Assembly: GCF_002878395.1 (NCBI RefSeq)
Contig: NC_061118.1
Span: 88,201,910 to 88,265,909, forward strand
From: Capsicum annuum
Lineage: Eukaryota; Streptophyta; Magnoliopsida; Solanales; Solanaceae
DNA length: 64,000 nucleotides
Direction of reading: 5' to 3'
This document shows positions 42,791 through 54,459 of the stretch, one piece after another; within the stretch, counting starts at the first letter, position 1, and every line of letters starts with the position of its first letter. Under the pieces are notes generated by a model. The model worked only from the letters and a program-made list of their open reading frames with translations, made no database searches and had not been told where the DNA came from. The position numbers and the translations under genes were made by a program.

Positions 42791-43984
42791 GTTGATATCT
42801 TTTATCTCAATGAAGTTTGAGTAATCGAGATAACTGAGTCGTGCCACAATGATTAATTAGGTGCTAGTGGGAGGCCACCCACAACGTGTTTTTGTAACCA
42901 TAGTTAGAGTCCATTTAATGTTTTTGTGCAATTTTGATATATTTGTGAAGTGTGCAGGACCAAAAATGCAGTAAAAAGAGAAAAGAGGGATACAAGTGAG
43001 CTACTAGAACAAGGTGATGGATGACTTGGCGGACTGCCAGTCCCTTGATGGACTATCACTTTCACCCGCCAAGAAATAGCAAGAAAGTTCATTCACTGGC
43101 TAAGCCCCGACGGCCTAAGTGGCGGACCATCACAAACCTAGTGGGTCGTTATAAAAGCCATCAAAAGTAAGATCAGTGATCTACATTCTAGTAAGAAGTG
43201 ATGGTCAGACTGGTGGACCGTCACATTCTTGGTGGACCGTTCCATTGACCATCACACCAAAACAGAAACACCCAAACTCTGGTGATGATTTACGTTCAAA
43301 GTGGTGGTCCGCCATACTTACGATGTACCATCAATATCACTGTCACTTTAACCCTAATTCTAAATCAGGTCGGGTTAAATCAATACTCTATATAAGTACT
43401 CCATATTTGACCTAAAGTGAGATTTTAAGGATAAAATTAAGCGGGTACATTCATTGTAACCGCTCCATGACCTTTAGATATTCCACTTCCTTAAGATTCG
43501 AAGAACCTAAAGGGAGTTATCCCATTTGAGACTCCCTATCTCTTCCATTTTTGCCTTATTTAAACTAGCTCACTTCTTCTCTCTCTTTATCACAAATAAA
43601 GAGTAACGCAAGAGCTAGAGTCTGTAAGATTTTGATAATACTCGATTCATGGCTGCATAATGCCTGTACACCTACTATGATATTATCACAGGACTAAGCT
43701 ACTCCCTAAAAGTAGTATTATCTTAGACAAAGTAGAGGAGAAGCTCCCAGCATTCCATGCCATATTGTGACCCAGTGGATACGTTTTTCCTAAGAACCCT
43801 TCTATGCTAATGAGTAGTAGGTCTGTGAGTTCTATACAAATCTTAGTGTAGTTTCTCTCATAAACATAGTGACTATAATTTGGGGCAAATGGGTGAACTT
43901 TCAGAGTAAAGGTATTTATAGAATCATAAAGGTATACACCTTTTTTTCACTTCCCTTATCACTGAGTTTTGCAAGAGGGCAGGA
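42791..43984 (+). other. Spacer between integrase and 3' ORF with promoter-like segment
   Basis: 43015-43330 is rich in reverse-complementary GGACCGTC/GACGGTCC-like words (TGGTGGACCGTCAC, GTGGTCCGCCATAC), resembling the array in the 5' LTR. TATATAAG follows at 43389-43396. In Athila-class elements this is where a separate message for the 3' ORF could start (inference). No gene in the span. Confidence 0.5.
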
Positions 43985-44572
43985 GTGGATGAGTATGCTG
44001 CAGATACTTGGGTGCGCCCAGGCTCTCTCATTTGTCTACTCAAGTTCATAGACAAGGGTGACCTAGATCAAAGTAAGAAGAGAAAAGTGGACACAGGAAA
44101 ATCAATCCAAGAGGGCATAGATTCTTGTAGACCTTTGTCAGCCAACCCCCTTGATGTTATCTCAGGCCAAATGAGAGAGGTTAGGGAGCTAGTATCCATA
44201 TTGCCTTAAGGACCAGGAGAGTCATCCACCACTTTTTACTCATATGTAACTTAGTCAGATTATGACATAAATCATGAGGAGAAGAAAAATCAGTGAGCCA
44301 CTGTTGCTAGTTTAGAGAGAGTCTACTCAGCCTTGGCGGGATCACACAAGGACCTCAAGGAGTCATATGAGAAGATGGTAAAGAGAAAGAAAAAAATAGA
44401 CAAATTCTTCAAGATTTTATGGAAGGCGGTAAAGGACATCTTTAAGGTGCTTAAACCCAATGAGAAACTATCTTTACCAAGGTTGGACAGTGAATATAAG
44501 GCCTCTGTTGATTGGTCAGTTTGTGGTGTTGATGTTGATGGTACAGAGTCAACAGGAGAGAGCAGCTCTTGA
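43985..44572 (+). pseudogene. 3' ORF of Athila element 3, degraded
   Basis: Two frames: MDEYAADTWVRPGSLICLLK..SKKRKVDTGKSIQEG (43985-44209) and MAGSHKDLKESYEKMVKRKK..FKILWKAVKDIFKVLKPNEK (44333-44572). The second looks coiled-coil or membrane-proximal, rich in Lys and Glu. The position after integrase is that of the env-like ORF of Athila elements, but I see no signal peptide or clear membrane segment and cannot align it with the env-like ORF of element 4. Confidence 0.4.
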
Positions 44573-46478
44573 GGCAGGTTCAGGGAGGCCCCTCTTACTC
44601 TTGCTTTATTACATATGCAGTAAGGACACTGCATTCTTTTTAGTTGGGGGTACCCTCAGATTTGTAGTGTTTTGATGTTATGATGCTGGATATTTCTTTT
44701 TATGTGATTGTTTTGAGATGATGTTTTGGATATTTTTTTTTTAGATGCTACACTTTTAGTACCCTTATGGTACCCACGTTTTATGGATTATCTTGTATTT
44801 ATTTTATTTTTAGTATTCTTTTAATTTAATCTTATTTTAATATTGGTAATGCATGACTAGCTTTGCCCTAAGATGGATTGATTGACGATATTCTTAAGGG
44901 TAAAGTGTATGTTTGGTTTTTGAGGCATAGGTGTAGGGGAAGTTTGAGTACCCATAGCATAAATGTCAAAAATGCAAGGGAGGTCTGAGTACCTATGGCA
45001 TTATATGTTGTAAAGTTAGGGTCACTTTGTACACCATTGGCAAAGTTTAGGTAACCAATTGGGTAGTTTACCCATTTTGAGCCTCAATGTGAGACTAAGG
45101 CTTTGGTCTTTTCCATATTTTAGCAAATTGTGTGTGGTGATAATGCAAAATGAGCAACCCCCTTTGTCCAAAATTTTTCAGAACAAAATCCAGGGCATGG
45201 ACACAAGCAATTTTTTAACAAAACTTTATCTCCTTTTATGGATTCATAAATCTTGACTTATGAATAGAAGTAGATACTCCTATTTTGTCTCTTACAGGAG
45301 TGACATTTGAGCCCTCTTGGCAAATTTTTCATGCCATGTATGGTGAGATTTTGGTATTCATCTCTTGTACACTTGTGTTATCTAGAACTTGCCTCGTTAG
45401 TCTTTTAAAGCTAACGTTGATTGTATTTGGTTGGAGAAATGATCTTAGGTCACCTTTATGATTTTGGAAGCCCACTCTTGCCTAAAAAGCCTACCCAAGT
45501 ATGAATATAATCCCTAGTTACCCACTTTGCACCTTGGACCTTTCTTTGGCAAACACATTACAAGCCATAAACCATTACTTTTATTCATGTTTTACACTCC
45601 ATGAACTTGATAATGTATTTCGAGGCTAAAAGCCTAAGTTGGGGGTGGTAAAGATTGATGGAAGTATGTTTAGTTTCACGAAGATGTAGTTATATGCGTA
45701 ATATGCCTAGACTTTGAAAAGAACTAAATAGAAGAAGAAAGAGTTAAACAAAGGAAAGAATGACGTGAAAGTGAAAGATAAAGAGATGAAAGAAGTTGGG
45801 TAAATAAAGGGAAAAAAAGTTAGGCATGATAAAAGAGAGAAAACAAAGAAGAGTGGCCCATAGTAAAAAAGGGGGAATGAAAAAGTGTGATTTAGATGTT
45901 CAAGGAAGGGTGTAGCCATGTTATTCCTCAATGATGTCCTACCCTAACCCAAATTTATTTTAAGCTTAGAAAGATCTTTAAGATCTCCAACCATTTACTT
46001 TCTTTGTGGTGGCGATTGAAAATAGGGACAAGCCTATGGTATGACATTTGTTGTATGGAGATTTCTTTTATGACAGAAATTTATTGCACTTAAAACTCCT
46101 TTTTGAATTTTTGGTAGCTTGGTGAGTGGAATTTTTCTTTCTTGTGAGGATTGGCATGCGAAACAAGTTGGGGTAGGTGATTTTGTCACCTTCCGAAGTA
46201 TGAGGCAAATGGATAATAGTTAAGTTGTGGTAAAGAGGAAGCCACCTCTAGAGTATTGTTTGTTGTTGCTCAATTTCTCTATAAAGTCCTATGTATCCTT
46301 GAATGTCGCATCTTATGATAAAGGGTGTAGTGAAATTAGCTTAGGCCATGTGCAATGAGCTACTTATGGTAGTGACTATGGTTAAAGTTATTGTGAGCTT
46401 TAAAGCATAAAGTTTGGGCATAGAGAATTGTTGTCTCATGGTAAGAGGTATTATTGCTTGAGGACAAGTAAATGCTTC
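44573..46478 (+). other. Long 3' untranslated region of element 3
   Basis: No gene seen. It contains an internal polypurine-like site AAGTTGGGGGTG at 45636-45647, a second copy of the true tract at 46479. Purine-rich stretches lie at 45715-45900. Confidence 0.6.
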
Positions 46479-46490
46479 AAGTTGGGGGTG
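46479..46490 (+). promoter_or_regulatory. Polypurine tract of element 3
   Basis: AAGTTGGGGGTG abuts (and overlaps by TG) the LTR start TGTTGATGAG at 46489. Confidence 0.8.
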
Positions 46491-47474
46491 TTGATGAGTG
46501 GTGATTTTACCACTCATTCTCACTAAATATTTATGAACATTACCTTGTTGTGAATGTATGAATAAGACATATTGGTGATAAAATGCACTAATATCCACTC
46601 TTTGCAAGCATAGAGTTAAGGAGATCAAAAGATATGGATGGGAGATGGAAATGATCAAAATAGAGCAAGAAAAGTGCAGATGAAGACTTGGAGGAGCAAG
46701 GCCTCAAGTACCGCAGTCGTGGTTTGCTGACCGCAATCACGACAGTCAAACGAAAGTAATCAAACCACGATCATAGAAGTTACTTGCAGTCATAGCTAGA
46801 TTTGTGTGATCGTGGCTTAGAGGAAGAGATCAGCCCAAGGGTAAAACCAAAAATGCACGTAGCTGACCCCAATTTTGATAAAATGACTCAAACCCTATCA
46901 TGATGATATTCCATATTCCCCAATTTTTAGGTTTTAGCTCTTGACTTTATAGCCACTATTTTTGGAGAAGAAAATATTGTGTAAATTTTGGGTGAAGAAT
47001 ACATTGGAGACTTTCTAAGTGGAAGATTTGCTCACTACCATTGTTGATATGGTGGTAGAGACAAGTTTGAAGTATCGTTTGCTTAAATCTTCAACAATTC
47101 ATTTCAAAAGAGATTATGGGTATATCTATGCTTATTTATCTTATGTGTAGCTAAATCTCCCTCTTGGGGTTATGTATGAATAGGGGTTAAAGTGTGTGTG
47201 GGTTGTTATTTGAGCATATAATTGATAATCCCTAGTGAACATAATTCTGGTTATTTCATAAAATCTTCGTTACAAACATCAAAACCAAAGTGTCAAACAA
47301 TTATTTGTGAAACTTAAACCCCCATTTCAGGAGACTTCAAACTATCATTGAATTAAACCGTAAAAAACTTGAGTTCATAACATATTCCTTGAGGGATTCG
47401 AGCCCAACCTAGTTGGGTTTTATATTGACAATGATCTCTTATACCCATTCAAGAGTGTAGTTTGAGCGTTATCA
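46489..47474 (+). repeat. Athila-type LTR (986 bp) shared by elements 3 and 4
   Basis: It starts TGTTGATGAG after a polypurine tract and ends GCGTTATCA before a primer-like site (AATGGCATCATTGTCGGGGA, an eroded TGGCGCC.. site at 47478). It thus acts as 3' LTR of element 3 and 5' LTR of element 4. Its right third matches the right third of the LTR at 52681-54141; its left part does not. Short inverted words (AATCACGA, CGTGGTTTG, CAAACCACG) lie at 46710-46815 upstream of TTTATAGCC at about 46946. Confidence 0.82.
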
Positions 47475-47670
47475 AAAATGGCATCATTGTCGGGGAATAC
47501 AATTGTAAACTGAAAGTTTGTATGCGCTAATTGACTGTTAGTTTAGTTTCCTAGATTTACATTTATTTGTTGTTTTTGTTTATTGCAGGTTCTTTGTTAT
47601 TTACGCCAAAACAAGAAGTTCCAGAGAACCTTTACTGCCAATTAATCCAAAACCTCAGCTGATCGGGAGA

Positions 47671-48345
47671 ATGGCTGAGCAACAGGAGGTGGAAATATTA
47701 GCCGCTTTGGCCAGGGCTCAGGTGAACGTACAGAACCAGGGTCAACAAGTACGTCACCCGAACTATGATGATGAAGACTTGGGTGATGAGGAATTGCTGA
47801 ATCCTCAAAACCCAAGGCGAGTTGAGCAAATTGTTGTACTAGTGCAATGGAATTTTGACAGAAACCATCCAGTCAGAGGAAGGTATGGTCAACAGCCTAT
47901 CCATTCTGAGGTTGATGACGATGACAAAGGAATGGACGGAGCAGGTGAAATAGGTGCTATCATTCCTCCACCATTGGCACCTGGTGCAAAATTTAGCATA
48001 ACAAGTACCATGATTCAACTCCTGAATCTGAAGGGGTTGTTTGGAGGCTTGCCTGGTGATGATCCGAACATGCACTTGGTGAACTTCATCACCATTTGCA
48101 AATCTTTTGATAATCTGGGAGTAAGTCAGAATGTGATCCGGTTGAGATTATTTCCATTGTCTCTGTCTGGAGAGGCAAAAATGTGGTTAAATGAGCTGGA
48201 TCTCGATTTTATAACCAACTAGAGATAGTTGAATGAGGCATTCCTATAATGGTTCTTTCCACCCTCCAGGAGGGTACAGTTGAGGGATGATATTCTGTCA
48301 GATAGGCCAAGCTTGAGGCATTCTCTGTTAAGGGTGACGATAATC
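47671..48345 (+). pseudogene. Athila element 4 gag, 5' part
   Basis: MAEQQEVEILAALARAQVNV opens a 183-codon frame: an acidic region (DDEDLGDEELLNPQNPRRVE), then IGAIIPPPLAPGAKFSITST, MIQLLNLKGLFGGLPGDDPN, FPLSLSGEAKMWLNELDLDF. A TAG at 48220-48222 follows, and similarity persists to about 48345 (REVQLRDDILSD-like). It is better preserved than the element 3 copy. The rest of gag is deleted. Confidence 0.85.
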
Positions 48346-49244
48346 AGGATGCTCTATCACACTCATGATAAGCCATTACAAATCATCGCCAGCCCATAAC
48401 CTTAAAAGCTGAATTCTGGGCCCATTTTAAAGTAGATCCGACCTGGCCCAACTGTGAAACCTTTTCAACTTTCAGCTATTTTGATTTCTTTTTCTTTAAT
48501 TTATTTCTTTCCTTTGTTAGATTAGTTCCTACTCTTTTGAAAACACTCCAAGAAAACAAGTTCCCTTGTGTATGGGTTTGAACTTCACAATAAAAAAATT
48601 CTTCCTACTTCTTACTTCCTCTTATGCGTGTAATCAGATTAAGAGCTCCCATCTGGTATATTCTAACGTTAACTCTTATTTTCTCATGGTAATTGTTAGA
48701 TAGGTGACAACCCAAGTCCCTGAGATGCTTGAACCAAGTTCAACTTGGAAAAGAGCTAAAATCACACCTAGGGTTTACTGTGCAGGCCCAAGGTTTAAAA
48801 AGACAGCTCATAAATTGGAATTCAAGTGGATTTTGAGCAATAATGGGGACCAAAAATTTAGTCAAAATCAAAAGTGGGTTCCAATAAAAGCTGACGACAT
48901 CCATGATAGGCTATCACGATTGTGAAGGCTTATCAGGAATGTCGTCAAAGGCTGACAAGAATGAAGTGGTTTCTATTTAGAGATGACGACATTCGTGATA
49001 GGTTATCACAATTGTGATGACTTATAAGGAATGTCATCACAAGTTGTAAAAAATTTTGAAGGTTCTGTCTAAGGTTGAAGACAATTATGATAAGCTATCA
49101 CAATTGTAATAAGCTATCACAGTCGTGATACCTTATTAAGAATTGTCATCACACCTGGAACCTGAAGCATGAATAAGTTGAAATGATTAACGTGTTTGTG
49201 TTTATGCTTTTGTGGACTAACCAATGGTTTTTCCATTGCTACAG
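48346..49244 (+). other. Spacer with 'GATAGGCTATCACGATTGTG' repeats ending in a splice acceptor
   Basis: 48890-49150 has imperfect tandem units with ATGATAGGCTATCACGATTG-like inverted words, related in style to the array at 52866-53205. The spacer ends TTTCCATTGCTACAG (49230-49244), a good splice acceptor 10 bases before the env-like ATG. No gene seen. Confidence 0.55.
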
Positions 49245-49254
49245 GAACCTTATA

Positions 49255-51304
49255 ATGGCACCAAAAATAAAGAGTCCCACAGCACCAAAGAAAGAGACCA
49301 AAGAAAGTATACGTCCTAAGCTCATCGATGAGGAATCTGATTATGAGGAGGAGGAACCCCTACTCAAGAAGAAAACAAAGAAAAAAAGTCTGAAGAAACC
49401 TTCACCACCTCCACCTATTGAAGTGGAGGATAGTGATAACACTGAATGAATAACAAATTCTGAGTAGAAGGCATCTGAACATTCTGAACATAAACAGCAT
49501 GAGTCTAAACATGCTGAATCTGAAGAAGAGAAATAGGACGGGTTTAAGGAGTCTAAGTATGAGGGAACAACATCTGGATCCCCATCTACTGAATAAAAAA
49601 TAATGAAGAGTCTCCATCTTGGGGAACACTTATCAAATGTAAGAACCCCAAAGTTTGAGATAATGCTAGGTGGCAAATTCCTAAGGCAGAGAGTGTCTTC
49701 ATCACTAGGCTCTACAGAACTGATAGAAGGAGTGCTAAAAGGCCGATTTAGGAAGAAAAGATGATTATCACCAGAGGGTTGAACCGGTACCCTGAAGTAG
49801 AACAGAAATTCCAAGAGTATGGTTTGGGACGGACCACAAAATAAGGAGGTTCATTTTTCCCTACACTGGTTTAGGAGTTCTACGCGAACTACCTGGCTCA
49901 GTTGGAAAACATGTGTAGGCCAGGTGAAAGAGTAGAAGACCGGCCCCTATTGGATAGAGTGCAAGTGAGGGGCGTAAAGGTTGATGTTTCAATCAGAACC
50001 ATCAACAGGTTCTTGCATGGTCCTAACTTCACTCCTCAAGCCACTGCATAATCAGTCTATACTCTGATTAGGAACTGAGAGAAATAATGTCCGTGGTTGG
50101 CCAATATCATAGCAGATGGAGATCCAACATGGGTAACAAACCCAAAAGAAAGAATCTGCAAGTCCTCTTTGACTTAAGAGGCAAATTTTTGGTGAGGTAT
50201 AGTGCGTGTCTGGTTGATTCCTACCAATGGAGACAACATTCTAGGTGATGATCGAGCTATTCTAGTGGTGATCATGGTGCAGAATCTTCTACTAAATTTT
50301 GGTGAAATCACTGCGGATAAAATAAAGATTAGGATGTCGAGAACTAACACTGCTTATCTTTTTCCTTGTCTTATGACAGAGTAATGCCGAGCTGCTAATG
50401 CGCTAAGGATTGCAGGAATTAATGATGATGTTCCCGCCTGTAAGACTCATAACCTCATACTATTTGATGAGAATCAGCTAGGATTGAGACTTGATAGAGG
50501 TGTAGATGAAGCAGCATACCCTCTAGTTACAGATGCCGGAGCAGTACCTCAGGTGGAAATGCAAGATTCGGAGAATGGGCAACCAACTTCCTCAGCACAG
50601 GCAGGTTCAGTGCCTGAAGGGGTGCCAAACCCCTCAATTCCTACAACAGCAGTAGGGTTTGCATTTCATCTAGTTGATATCAGGAAAGTGGCTAAGCAAG
50701 ACAAGTGGTGTGAGTCACAGCTATATGCTTTTTCCAAATAGTTTGCTACTGCAGTGGAAAAGAGAATCAAGGCTACCCTTGAGCCTTTTATGACTTTGCC
50801 TGAGCGGGTTGCAGATTTGGAGAACCGATTTGATGCACGAGAAAGAGAAATGATAGGAGCTAATCTTGCTAAATTCAGAGAGGCATTAGATAAGGTAAAG
50901 ACAAATGTTGGGGTGTTGTAGCAGCACCAGTTTATGATTCCAATAGATACAGCCATGCATGAATCTGAGGAACACATCCCAACACTTGACCTCACTGAAA
51001 ATCCCCAAAGAAAAAGAAGAAAAAGAGGGGAAAAAAGGGAAAAGATAAGAGAGAAAGGCGCAATAGTGATGAAGAGCAAAAAGCAGAGAAGAGGGTAAGA
51101 AAGAAGAAGGAGAAGGAGAAGTTAAAAAGGGCAGAAATTGAGTCCTTAGTTGATAACGAGAAATAAGAGGCAGCCATCCAAGCTAGGGCTGTAGGTGCCT
51201 CATCTAGCAGTGCTCCAGCTACTACAAAGCCATATGCTCCGAATAGAGAAAAGACAGCAGATGATGCAGTAGCAGGGTCGGAGACCCAGGATCCATGTGC
51301 TTGA
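49255..51304 (+). pseudogene. Env-like 3' ORF of Athila element 4 (plant-transposon domain)
   Basis: The ATG at 49255 starts MAPKIKSPTAPKKETKESIR. A Lys/Glu-rich and Ser-rich N-terminus follows, then the core: EFYANYLAQLENMCRPGERV, VRGVKVDVSIRTINRFLHGP, ILGDDRAILVVIMVQNLLLN and MSRTNTAYLFPCLMTE. The run 'FYAN..VRG..VD.S...IN..L', later 'Y.FPCL.TELC', is the plant-transposon domain I know from Athila-type 3' ORFs (Pfam 'putative plant transposon protein', from memory). After it come a PSIPTTAVG linker, a coiled coil (LPERVADLENRFDARE) and a very basic Lys/Arg end. Many stops (e.g. 49447, 50383, 50740). The role of this ORF is not established. Confidence 0.65.
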
Positions 51305-52670
51305 TTGCCTTCAGGTATACCCTAACCCTTAGAGCAGTTTATTTTTGATTTTAGGTTGAGGGTGTAGGGTAGGTTGTTGTTGTAGAATATTTTGTAGATA
51401 ATTAGGAGTAATACAAGTACTTGGGGTAGTTATCTTATTTTGTGATTTTTTAGTACCCCTCCAGTGGTCTGATATATTGTATACTGTGTGAATTGTATCC
51501 ATTTGTGACCATTGTGCATCTTTTTGTGGCATTAGTCTAGCAACTGAATAACCTTTGTTAAACAAGTACATGAAATGGATAGGTAGTTATATGCAAGATG
51601 CTTGTGTTCCATGTGTGTGTAAGGTCTTACTCAGCTTTCGTTGTGTGTTGAATCTAGAACTTGTCCGATTTGTCTTGCCATAGTCATAGAATAGGAGTTA
51701 GGAAAGGATCATAGGTCGTCTTTGATTTTAGCCCATTTAAGCCTAAATGACCTTCCCAATGTGAAGAATTTCTCTTAATCCCATTTTGAGCCTAATTAGC
51801 CTATTTCTTTATTCGACTTCTGTCACCTTCCCATTCACATCACAATGAACCTATTTTGGCCTTGGTCCTCCTTGGACATTGTGCATCTTGACTTAGGCAA
51901 ACAACCTAAGTTGAGGGTGGCTATCATAGCGGTGCGTGATGTAAAATGAGTATGAAGAGAGGAAGAATAAGAGAAATAAATAAAAAATTTAGGTGCGGTG
52001 AAAAAGGAATAATAAAAAGAGAAAGTTGTGTAAAAAATGATAAAAAGATAATCGGATAAGTGAAAAGGCTGCATCCATCTTGAGCATGTGTGACCAATAA
52101 AAGAGAGGAAGAAAAGAAGGTTAAGATTTGAAACCCCGAGAGTTTAGTGTAGTGTCAAGGAGGCGTAGTCACTCTAAAATACCTATGAATATCATACCAT
52201 CCCTTGGCCTATGTTACAAGATTAAGAAAAACCCTATAGTAATCCTAACTGACCTGTCTGAAGACTTGGGTACTTACTATAAGGTCAAGCCTATGGCATT
52301 TGGCATGCAATGTTTGGAACTTCATTCTGAGAGAGAGTTTTGTGTTTATCCTTGTGTTTATACACGTGAATTCTGATATGAGTAAAAAAAGGATTTCTTT
52401 ATTGTGAGGACACACTAGGTATGTTGCTAATCACTAACTTTCTCAAATAGTGTGATTTGGGTATAAGATTAGTTGTTATTGCTGAGTTTTTACCATATCT
52501 TAATCCTTGTGAGTTGCATGGTTGTTTTCAATGATAGACACAGTTTCTCTTAATTTGACTGACCTTGGAGATGGTGAATGTAGTCTGAACTGATATGACT
52601 AGTTAGCTGCAAAATTATACTTTGTATACTGTAAGTTATGTTATGGTTGCTTGAGGACAAGCAATTGTTT
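51305..52670 (+). other. 3' untranslated region of Athila element 4
   Basis: No gene seen. It holds an internal polypurine-like site AAGTTGAGGGTG at 51908-51919, an exact copy of the true tract at 52671, as well as purine-rich blocks at 51950-52115. Confidence 0.6.
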
Positions 52671-52682
52671 AAGTTGAGGGTG
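52671..52682 (+). promoter_or_regulatory. Polypurine tract of element 4
   Basis: AAGTTGAGGGTG at the LTR border (TGTTGATGTTC at 52681). Confidence 0.8.
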
Positions 52683-54141
52683 TTGATGTTCGAGCCTATG
52701 CTAACACATTTAAAGCTTTTAACTCTAAATAATTTCAAGATCTTGAGAAAATTTAGTTGTTTTTGATTATTTTACTTTGATTTTGCAGTAAATGTAGAGA
52801 TAAAGAGGAATCACCAATAAAGGAAATAAAAAGCCTAAAATCTGAAGTAAATAAAGGACTAAGTGTGGCTGACGACATCTATGACAAGTCGTCAGCCTGG
52901 TAATAAGTTGTCAAGGATGCCATCAGCCTTAAACAAAATATGGAAGTTGAAGACAGTTTTGTGACGACATCCATGACATGTCATCAGCCTGGTGATAAGC
53001 TGTTAAGGATGTCGTCAGACTTAAACAGAAGATGGAAGTTGAAGAAAGTTTGTGGTGATATACATGACACATCGTCAAGATAGTGATAGGCAGTCATCAT
53101 CGTCATCAGCCTTAAGCAGCAAGAGCCAGAAAGGCAAAGGAGCTAACGGCATTCGTGATAAGTTGTCAGACTCCTGATAAGCCGTCACTGACATCGTCAT
53201 TTATTCTGAGAAAAAAATAAAACTTCTACTTTTTTCCTTATTTAGGGTTAACTATTTAAATCCTTGTTTTAGGGTTTTCTAGACATACAAAAACTTATCA
53301 ATCAACATAATTTAGACAGACAATTTTCTCTCTCTCTCTCTCTCTAAACCAATTTTTTGGGAGTTTTGTCTTGTAAATAAATTCAAGTTATACTTTTTGA
53401 TCTTTATCATAGTTGTAAATTAATCTTCTCATTTATGAATTCAATTTGTGTACTTTTTTCTTGCATCATGCGTGGCTAAACCTCATTAACTTGAATTATG
53501 GGATCTAGGATTAGGTCATGAAGAGGTGCTAAATACTCAAGATTCAATAGGTGTCAGGAATTCTTGATAATTCTTTGATATTAATTAATGTTGGTTAGTT
53601 GTAAACAGTACCCACACCTACTCTGATTTGCTTGAGAAAGAAATCATAAATAGTAGGAAGTGAATTATCAACAGGGACTTAGAAATACTTTGTTTAATAA
53701 TCAGCGCTGTAACAAGGTTGATTAACCTGAGGTAAAATCTGGGCGGTAATAGCGATTCCCTAAGCTTGAGAGAATTTGGAAATTAGACGCTTAAATAGAT
53801 CGAGACACATTTGAGCATATAATCGATAAAGATAGCTTGTTATCCTAACCACCGTGAGAATCTTGAGTCACCTTTGGCATCTGTCATGTACCGTAAGCCC
53901 AAGTAAATATAATTCTAGTTATTTCATAAAATCTTGGTTACAAATATCAAAATCAAAGTGTAAAATAATTATTTGTGAAACTTAAACCCCCATTTCAGGA
54001 GACATTAAACTATCAGTGAATTAAATCGTAAACAACTTGAGTTCACATCATATTCCATGTGGGATTCAACCCCAACCTAGTTGGGGTTTATATTGACAAT
54101 GATCGCTTACACCCATTCAAGAGTGTAGTTGAGCGTTATCA
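52681..54141 (+). repeat. 3' LTR of Athila element 4 (1,461 bp)
   Basis: TGTTGATGTTC..GAGCGTTATCA. From about 53890 it matches the LTR at 46489-47474 closely (e.g. AAACCCCCATTTCAGGAGAC in both); before that the two differ. It contains a ~92-bp array (52866-53205; GACGACATC at 52871 and 52963) with GTCGTCAGCC / GGCTGACGAC inverted words, and TATTTAAAT at 53253. Confidence 0.88.
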
Positions 54142-54409
54142 CCATGCATAATTGTTAAACTCTAATTATTTGTAGCCCCAAATTTAAACTAGAAAAAAAT
54201 AAAAAAAAAGCATTAGTGTAGGTATCTATCTCCCCCATTTTATCTTTTTTGTACCATTTTTTTGAATTTAACTTGTAGCTATCATTTCAAATTAATTTGA
54301 TTGCCATTCACATTGCTCCTTGTGGATTCAACCCCGACTCCAAAGTTGTGTAAATATATTGACAATGACCGTCTTGCAATTAATTTGACATGTAAATTAA
54401 GCATTATCA
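54142..54409 (+). repeat. Remnant of another Athila-type LTR end
   Basis: 54310-54409 reads GTGGATTCAACCCCGACTCC, TATTGACAATGACCGTCTTG and ends GCATTATCA, the same terminal pattern as the LTRs ending at 47474 and 54141. The body is missing, so it is a truncated, older LTR into or beside which element 4 inserted. Confidence 0.6.
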
Positions 54410-54459
54410 AGAATCTTCCTAGAAACTTTGTTATATGCCTTCTCAAGATCAACAATCAA
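54410..54459 (-). pseudogene. LINE (non-LTR) reverse transcriptase fragment
   Basis: The minus strand reads LIVDLEKAYNKVSRKIL, matching the conserved 'D.EKAYDKV.R..L' block of LINE reverse transcriptases. Only about 17 codons; the rest is not visible in the adjoining AT-rich sequence (54460-54740, no gene seen). Confidence 0.6.

Larger units (their letters stand above)
35616..46488 (+). mobile_element. Athila-type Ty3/gypsy element (element 3)
   Basis: Order: LTR, tRNA-type primer site, gag, protease, RT, RNase H, integrase, long spacer, 3' ORF, polypurine tract, next LTR. The primer site TGGCGCCGTTGCCGGGGA, the protease motif ([11 protein letters not shown]) and a 3' ORF after integrase are typical of Athila elements. 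The 3' LTR (46489-47474) differs from its 5' LTR in most of its length, so the element ends in a recombined LTR. Multiple stops and frameshifts; non-functional. Confidence 0.85.
47475..54141 (+). mobile_element. Athila-type element 4: gag plus env-like ORF, no pol
   Basis: Internal region 47475-52680, with LTRs 46489-47474 and 52681-54141. After a recognisable gag (to about 48345) there is no protease, RT, RNase H or integrase; the sequence passes into spacer and an env-like ORF. It is therefore a deletion derivative that would depend on other copies for mobility. The flank after the 3' LTR is CCATG. Confidence 0.8.

Noticed and set aside
49341..49814. 157-codon minus-strand frame opposite the env-like ORF
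   Set aside because: Composition mirrors the Lys/Glu-rich plus-strand ORF; no domain seen.
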